NCBI RefSeq assembly: GCF_036850765.1
Contig: NC_089501.1
Location: 16,282,997-16,346,996 of the forward strand
Length of the DNA: 64,000 nucleotides
Origin: Saccopteryx bilineata
Taxonomy: Eukaryota > Chordata > Mammalia > Chiroptera > Emballonuridae
Direction: 5' to 3'
The notes below the pieces were generated by a model. The model did not search any database, was not told where the DNA came from, and saw only the letters and a program-made list of their open reading frames with translations. Of this stretch, positions 56,991-64,000 are shown in pieces; position 1 is the first letter of the stretch, and each line of letters begins with the position of its first letter. The position numbers and the translations under genes are program-made.

Positions 56991-57989
56991 AGCACCTCTT
57001 ACCTAAGAGTGTGCCTTATAAAGAATAGAGAAGAGTGATGCTATATTGATAACTTTTTCTAAAGCAGAAATCAGCACAGATATAAGATATAAAGATGAAT
57101 ATGTCCCATATGAAAAATTAAGTACTCTATATGCAAATTAAAAAGTTAAAAATGATACAATAATTAAAATTAATATCAGGTCCCAATATTGAATATATCT
57201 TCACAAAATTTTTATTACCAATAACCAAGCAAATATTTCATGGTACCAGTAAATGCAGAAAAAAACAATCTGTCTTTAGATTTTTCCATTTCTAGTAGAT
57301 GTTTTGAAAGGGACATTAATGAGAGGGGTCCTAATTTACCAGCTAAGAAAACTTCTTGTAAGTCTATAGTAATTAAAATATTATGGTAGAATAAAAATAT
57401 TTTTGTAGGAGTAATAAACTTTAATATATTGCAAAAGACCTTTGACAGAAATTTCTATCTCAATCAACCCAAGCTTAATCTTTAACTGACTTAAAGTTGT
57501 ATATTATTAAAAAAATTATAGGAGAAGATCAACCTCTAAGTCTATGAATCCATCCAAGTAAATATAGGCATTTAATGTAAATGCCTATATTTAGTAAACA
57601 TCTTAAATCACTTAAGAATGGTGTTGGAATAACTAAATTTAAAAAGTGAATTATAGAAGGAAATACAATTTATAATTTTATGCACTTTGCTTATGGAAAG
57701 AGTTGATGTTATAAATGGACCCAAAAGAAACCGTAAAAGAAAAGCTATGTTAACTAATAATAAAATACAATAAAGAATATTATACACAGAATAAAAATAT
57801 TAAAAATGTACTGCATATGACAAGCAGAGAGGTAACAATAAAAATTTCTATAAGTCAGCATGTAAAATCAAATACTCTAATAGAGAAGTCCAAAAAGATA
57901 TGAACAGTTAATATATACATGTATTTAATTAAAATACGTGAAAAATTTTGTCACATTACTAAATAAATAAAAACAAGAGTTACCACTTT
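56991..57989. other. Unassigned A-rich sequence
   Basis: No recognised feature. Confidence 0.4.
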
Positions 57990-58470
57990 GTGCCCGATAA
58001 AACAAAATTCAACTGAGTAAAATTTAAAGATCATATTGGCTTCATTTAAAGATTTATGAATAGGGCAGCATTCAGTTTAGAAGACAGAAAGAAGCACAGA
58101 GTCATAGTATAGAATAAAAGGTTCTTATAGGCACAAAAGAGCAAGGATGAAGAAGTTATACTAGTCAAAAAGAGATTGGTTATTGCAATGTTACTTTCCT
58201 ATAGGGGATGGTAGAGATCTTTCAGATAGATTACCTAACTAATGCTGTTTGGGTGATTCCTGATTTAAGATTCCATCTTTTGGGAGAGCCAAAACTGTAA
58301 TTAAGTTAAACCTTGATTTGATGAGAGGAGCTTAGCATAAGCAACTATAATGTCAGGAGTGTTGCCTTGTTTTTAACATGACTGTGTGAAAGTGCCTAGT
58401 ATTTTAAAGCTTTGTGACAATAAAAGCTTTTACAATCTCTTTGGATCTTTGAATGAATGGCAAATTTTCA
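57990..58470 (+). mobile_element. Probable retroviral-type LTR, family unknown
   Basis: Starts near 'TGTGCCCGATAAAAC' and carries 'GACAATAAAAGC' with an AATAAA signal at 58419-58424. A GT/T-rich stretch follows and the block ends near 'GGCAAATTTTCA'. 'CAATGTTACTTTCCTATAGG' and 'GGGTGATTCCTGATTTAAG' feel like known mammalian LTR sequence, but I cannot name it. Terminal duplications were not found. Confidence 0.5.
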
Positions 58471-61244
58471 GGTAATGGTAATATATTATTAGACAACAAA
58501 TACACTTTGGCTTGGTGGATCTACTTCTAAGAATTTATTCTAAGTAAACAATTTTAAGAAAAGAACATTTTTTTAATATAACTTTTATTCTTTCTATAAA
58601 GAATATTTATTGTAGCATTGTTAGAAATATAAAATGAGATATAAAGCAAGTCACAGTATTCTCTTGGTTGATAAATTATGTGATAACCTTAAAGTGGAAT
58701 AGTACCCAATTATTTAAAATGTTAACTGAGATATATATATTTGATACGGGAAAGTGGTCACATGAACCTCAATTTAACAAGCAAATTTAAGAATTTCTCT
58801 ATAGTTTAAACTCATTTATGCAAACTCCCCAAAAAACTTATCTAAATGCATAGAATAAAACTTACAAAGCAAAATATGCACAATATCATCAGTAATATTT
58901 TACTTTTAATTTTTACTTTTAAATTTTTTCACATTATTTTTATTTTGCTATGATGAATACATATTGTCTGTACAAAAGTGTACAAAAAATAGTTAAAAAA
59001 ATTGAAGGCATTTTTCAAATGATAAATAACAAGGCAAATGCAAAAGGTATCATAATATCCACATGAGAAGGGTTTTCACGAATTTAGGATGTAAAGCGAG
59101 AATTCAGCCGCAATAAGCTGTGACATTTTCAAAAGCTCAGAAATATGAGCTGGCCCCCAATAAAGGACACCATCTGGCTATGGCTTTGTTAGAGGGTTTC
59201 TTTTCTATTACATTTTCTGTCATTTTTGCATAAAAATGCTTCTATGAGTGCATTTCAAACACATGTTTGGAAGGTTCTGTGTTGGGTTGCATTCAGTCGG
59301 ATTAGCTGTATTGTTTAGGCATTCAGCAGTAAGTTTTAGGCATTTAGACAGGTGTGTTTTAGCCTTAAATACTAACAGAAAAGGTAATACGGCGTAGGAG
59401 GTCAGGAAGAGGGTAGGCAACATGATTATCATGACCTAAGGCATGGAACACATCCCTGGAAATAGACAGAATGCCACTGGACATTAGGAAATGTCTTTTT
59501 TACTCTCCTTGGCTAGTTGATTGCTTGTATGAATATGCAATCAGACATTTCAATTCCTTTTCTGAAAATCTAGTTTGGCTTTTGTAAGTTAGATTTAAGT
59601 TATAATATTTTTGCCATATGAGTCTGAATTCATTGCTAAGCTAACAATACATTAATGTGTTTCTTCTCCTTTCAGAGTTTGACATTTTGCACTACTCATT
59701 AAGATAACTGATATAATGTGGAAGTCATTCATAAAAGATAGGGGAAAATGATTTCTGCCAAAATTGTAGCAAGACTGTCACCCATTTTGAATCAGGAAAG
59801 CACTTATTTTACAGTATATGAGTACATGATGAATATATGCAGACTTTTTCTACACCAAAGTGCCCTATGGGGAAGCTGTTATTTTGAAATTCAGCGGCTA
59901 TGAAACTTTCCTTCTCTTTTCAGATTAAACAAATATGTCATAGTTTCATAGAATTCACTCTGGGAATGTTAATGGTCTTTTTATATGTGACTATTTTGTG
60001 GTTTCTAATGCTTTTCTGCAACAATGTAATTAGGAAACCTCTCTCTGCTTCCCTATCTCGCCTTGTCTAATCATAAAGGCAACAATCCATTGATCAAAGG
60101 TTGTAGAAATAACTTTCTACATTGGTATCAGATTAAGCTTTGATACAGGCTCCATAATTACAGTAGCTGAGATTAAATATTTGTTGACAGACACTATGGT
60201 AATTAATTAGAATCAAGTGGGTCAGCAGGGTATTTAATGCCTGTAATTTGTAAGAGAAAAGTAAGGGGTGAAGTAAGGGGAATCTGGCAAAAATTTTAGA
60301 ATTTTTGAAAAGGCATTTTAAAGCAACGCATTTTTGCTTAGATTTATTATTGTCAAAGAATATCTATTGACTACCCGCAACTGATACTGGGCATTAGTGT
60401 AGTGTGGTGTTATATCTTGTATTCAGTGCTGTAGCTTTTGTCAATCCATTAATGGCATCAAATAGCAGAAAATTGTCTATTTCACATTGTGTAAAGGAAA
60501 ATTTATTAGAGGTAACATTTTAATATATATTCTGGGTGTATTTGAAAGGGGAAAGCAGATAATCTTACCTTTAGTTGTGCTTTATTGAGCAGAGAATGGG
60601 TGAAATCACTGGCATGGCAATTACTGGGCTTACATCTAAAAAGGAAAAAAAGAAAGCATTACAGGGGTGGCAAAGGCAATATATTTCACCATCATTTTCT
60701 TCTTTCTACTTCCTGCCAAGAGCTATTTAGTAGCAATGATAACAGAAATAGAATTTGAGTCTTGTAGGGTGACTAAGTGCAGAAGTCCAGGTTTATGTCC
60801 AAGGGCAGGCACAGAACCTGGCAGACCTGCTGCAATATTGTGAGGCTCCATCTCAGGACGGTGAAACGAAACAGGCAGAAAGGTTAAAACTGGCTGCACT
60901 TTAAGTGTTCCTCTGTCCATGCCTACAAATTTGGCATGATTGATTCCCAGGCAAATTTATAGATAGTACTTTAAAGATTTTCAGATGTTGCCATTTTTAA
61001 TATCTTTTTTTATTCTCCATCCCAAACTTCTTATTTTGATTTTGTTGCCTGCACTATGTATGTACAGCAGACAACTGACAAAATACATTCAGAGCTGATG
61101 TTTTGGAGTAGAGAAATGGAATTTTTTCTGTTTTATTTTTAATTACTTTTGGGGGGAAGGATATATGTGGTTACTGAGTGATTCAAAGGTAAGACTGTGA
61201 AGTATCAAAACTTACATTTTGAGGTTTCATCTGGACAAATTTCC
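58471..61244. other. Long stretch without recognised repeats; candidate conserved non-coding DNA
   Basis: About 2.8 kb with little repeat signature. Part (59060-60420) is of mixed composition and includes candidate transcription-factor motifs: ATTGATCAAAGG (TCF/LEF type) at 60089-60100, AACAAT (SOX type) at 60081-60086, GTAATTAATTAG (homeodomain type) near 60199-60210. No exon with splice signals was found. The 70-codon minus frame at 59220-59432 has no recognised domain. Confidence 0.4.
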
Positions 61245-61837
61245 ACTAGGTGTAACAAACTCATTGGTTTAAAACAACATAAATTTATTATTTCACAATT
61301 CTCTAGGTCAAGATCCTGATTAAGCATGACTACATCTTCTTTGCATAGTCTCAAAAGGCTGAAATTAAAGTTTTGGCAAGTTGTGTTTCTTGAGCTGAGG
61401 GTCATCTTCCAAGGTTGCATGGCTTTTGGCAGAATTTAGTTCCTTCCCATTGTAGGATGGAAGTTGTTTTTTTGTTTGTTTGTTTGTTTGTTTGTTTGTT
61501 TTGCCAGATGTTGTCCAGTGACTGCTCTCAGCTTCTAGTTTCCTAATTTATGGCCCTCTCCATAATACGGCATTTTGTATCTTCAAGACCAGAAAGAGAA
61601 TCCCAGTCATGTTTTGAATCTCTTCATTTTTAAGAATACCCATCGAGTTAAGTCAAAGGTTCATTCAGAAAACATCCTTTTTCATTAAAGCAAAGTCTAA
61701 TGACTTCCTGCCTTGATTTCATTTATAAAATTCCTTTGCCATAACATGACAGTCATGCCCACACTCGGTAGAAGTGTGTGTACAGCTGGCATATGTTAAT
61801 CCTGGGGGCTAAATTAGAATTCTGCCTACCATACATG
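61245..61837 (-). mobile_element. MaLR LTR (MLT1-like)
   Basis: 'GGTGTAACAAACTCATTGG', 'TTAAAACAACATAAATTTATTA' in pieces, 'CTTCAAGACCAGAAAGAGAATC', 'CATGCCCACACTCGG' and 'AGAATTCTGCCTACCATAC' follow the reverse of an MLT1-type LTR. A (GTTT)n expansion lies inside at 61465-61501. Solo, no internal region. Confidence 0.75.
61465..61501. repeat. (GTTT)n microsatellite
   Basis: About eight GTTT units inside the MLT1-like LTR. Confidence 0.95.
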
Positions 61838-62137
61838 ATTTTGAGAACTCTGGTGTACGGAAATAAAAGGAGTTTTCCAAGCACAAATACCTGATATGGG
61901 AAGACTAGAGAGTCAACTATGAGTATATATTCAGATACAGCAGATAATATTAAAGGAAATAAATATAGAAATGTCAGCCTCGGAGTTGATAATGTTACGT
62001 TGACAGGATGACAATGAGAAAGGTGCAATTTGAAGAAACAAAAGTTTCAGAATGACAGAGTGAGCAAACAAACAAACAAAAATCAAGCCAATAAAACAAT
62101 TTTCTAAGGAAAGTCTGTGTACATTTATAAAATAGGA
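61838..62137. other. Unassigned sequence
   Basis: No recognised feature. Confidence 0.4.
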
Positions 62138-62139
62138 TA

Positions 62140-62729
62140 CAGGAGTCGCCCCTTACCTACGGTTTTGTCTTCTGCGGTTTTAGTTACCTGTGGTCATGCA
62201 TGATCTAAGAATATTAAATGGAAAACACCCCCCCAAAAATTAATTTATAACTTAAGTTTTGCTCCATAATGAGTAACAGGATGAAATCAACAGGATGAAA
62301 TCTCCTGTAGTCCCATTCCATTTACCTGAGACAGGAATCATCCCTTTGTCCAGAAAATCCACCCTGTCTATGCAACCTGCCCAGTAGTCACTTAGCAGCC
62401 GTCTTGGTTATCAGAATGACTGTTGCAGTATGAGAGTGCCTGTGTTAAAGTAGCCCTTATTTTACTCCACAATGGCCTTGAAGCACAAGCGTAATAATAC
62501 TGGCAATTTAGATATGTCCAAGAAGAGCCATATTATTGTTCTATTTTATTATTAGTTACTATTGTTATTTCTTACAGTGTCTAATTTGTAAATTAAACTT
62601 TACCACAGATATGCATGTACAAGAAAAAACATAGTATATATAGCTAGGGTTTGGCACAATCCCGTTTCAGGCAACACCTGCGGGACCTTTGAATGTATAA
62701 GTCTCCCCCATGGATAAGGAGGACTGCTG
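62140..62729 (+). mobile_element. Tigger-family (pogo) DNA transposon, internally deleted
   Basis: Left end CAGGAGTCGCCCCTTACC and right end 'GGATAAGGAGGACTGCTG' resemble Tigger termini. A TA precedes the left end (62138-62139), while the right flank has changed to GA. Inside, 'ATTAAATGGAAAACACC', 'GAATCATCCCTTTGTCCAG' and an ATG at about 62472 followed by ALKHKRNNTGNLDMSKKS match the start of a Tigger transposase (CENP-B-like), which is then lost. A deleted fossil copy. Confidence 0.85.
62472..62530 (+). pseudogene. Tigger transposase N-terminal remnant
   Basis: About 19 codons beginning MALKHKRNNTGNLDMSKKS, the expected start of the pogo/Tigger transposase upstream of its helix-turn-helix domain. 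The frame then enters unrelated AT-rich sequence and the DDE domain is absent. Confidence 0.7.
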
Positions 62730-64000
62730 GATCTACATCAGCAACTTTATCTCTCTCTCTCCCTTTCTACTTTTAAAATAACTTATTTATTCTACAATGC
62801 CCCCAAACTGTCATTTTAATTTAAAAAATCTTTCTATATTTTTTATTTAAACTACAGGACTTTATTTGAAGAAAAATTGTAATAACTAGCTTTTTCTCTT
62901 TAAACACATCATGGGAAATTTACTATGTGCTATATTGTAGACATATGGAAGACACACTACAGTGTTGGAAAGATTAAATATGCATACGCTAGGAAGATAT
63001 TGTCCTATTTATAACTTAAATCCACACAGAGAAAATGGGAACAGAGATGGGGGCAGGTGCTAGAATGGAAAAAGGAATTGCCAAATTTAATACACTTCTA
63101 ATTTTTTCCTTGGTGTATGCAGAGCAAGTTAGCATGCTCCTCATAATTACACCCTTTATATTCAACAGTAAGTCACCTTGAAGTCCATTATTCCCTAGTT
63201 TAAATAATTCTAATTCAATTAACTTCCCCTTGTAAAGCCTATTGTCTAACTATTTAATAGCTTACCTTTTTCTATTTAAATTTATGTTTTTCCATATGAT
63301 TTTAAACCTTTAGAGTGTAGGCTTTATGCTATACCCTATTAGGCATATGAATGTTTTGTGATATATTGATAATTATAAATTATAGATTACATATGTAATT
63401 TTATTGTTAATCTAAAAATGACACAGTAGGCTTTAGACATGAACATGACCATTAATCTCAGTTTTTCATTTTTGAAATCCCACTGGAAATACATTGAGGC
63501 ATATAATTGAATGTAAGTCTACTAGCTCAGTTCTTGTCCAGTGGAAGAAACAGTTGAGCCATTATCTTGGATTACTTCCTGCATTAGTCAGATACTCTCA
63601 ATGTTTAAATAATCATCTGAGATATCTTGAAGATACTGTATTGTACTTTACTTCACTAGATTACTGCTGGATTCCTTAATAAACATCATTGCTTTTATGT
63701 GCTAAGTGATTTATAGAATGTGTTCATGCAGATTCCAAAATTCGGAGATGTATTCCAAGAGAATTCTTTATGTAACTGGAGAATCTGGTACCACAGAATC
63801 AAATCATTCACAAATACATTTCTTTTTAAAGCCTATATTCCATGGTTTTGACATGGTGAGTTTTAAAAAATATGTCTGCATAAAAGATATTAGGCTTAAT
63901 TAAATACAATACTCTACATTCATATAAAATAGTGGCAGGCACCAAAATTTGTGTTTTAAATAAAGAACAAGGTACTCTGAAATAAAATTATGTATAAATT
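62730..64000. other. Unassigned AT-rich sequence
   Basis: No exon, RNA gene or repeat family is recognised. Plus-strand frames at 63494-63679 and 63706-63903 have no domain. Confidence 0.4.

Noticed and set aside
59220..59432. 70-codon minus-strand frame with hydrophobic start and several cysteines, considered as an exon or mitochondrial insertion
   Set aside because: No splice sites, no match to a mitochondrial gene that I can recognise, and no conserved domain.

Overview
The window looks like ordinary intergenic or deep-intronic DNA of a mammal, most likely a bat. It is AT-rich and dominated by decayed LINE-1 and L2 copies, MIRs, ancient MaLR LTRs and many lineage-specific tRNA-derived SINEs. 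It also carries several non-autonomous hAT transposons. The GC-rich ~380-bp SINE (tRNA head, body with 'CTCCATTGGAGCAAAG', tail 'CCAGCTTCAGAAAAATAC') resembles from memory the tRNA SINEs of horseshoe-bat-type genomes (Rhin-1-like). Abundant hAT DNA transposons also fit bats. I cannot fix the family or species without a database search.

I find no convincing host protein-coding exon, tRNA, rRNA or other functional RNA gene. Every longer open frame examined is either part of a LINE-1 (ORF1/ORF2 pieces on the minus strand), a read-through of a GC-rich SINE body or of an L1 5' UTR, or a chance frame.

Layout. 1-9.1 kb: mostly unassigned sequence with one long SINE, one short SINE and an old L1 3' fragment. 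9.1-16.2 kb: two SINEs, then two head-to-head copies of one hAT family, both keeping broken transposase pieces. 16.2-18.4 kb: unassigned sequence with a near-perfect 50-bp duplication, then L2 and MIR. 18.46-24.75 kb: a near-full-length minus-strand LINE-1 with intact-looking 5' end and long target-site duplications. It has lost the ORF2 endonuclease region and contains two later SINEs. 24.8-37 kb: SINEs, an L2 split by a solo LTR, MER5A-like pieces and three hAT/SINE insertions. 37.7-40.2 kb: an old L1 remnant. 40.2-46.96 kb: a second long minus-strand LINE-1 with two SINEs and a 231-bp TA-flanked MITE in its 5' UTR. 47-51 kb: AT-rich sequence, then two L1 3' ends in the same orientation, the second split by a 546-bp hAT element. 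51-57 kb: SINEs, a MaLR LTR, a MIR and microsatellites. 57-64 kb: a probable LTR, a long stretch without recognised repeats (about 58.5-61.2 kb, candidate conserved non-coding DNA), an MLT1-like LTR and a Tigger-family DNA transposon.

The elements do not work together as a system. The layering is the readable content: SINEs in L1s, an LTR in L2, hATs in a SINE and an L1, a MITE in an L1 5' UTR. It gives a relative insertion order supported by target-site duplications visible in the sequence. I did not find a previously undescribed biological system; the most unusual items are in the findings.
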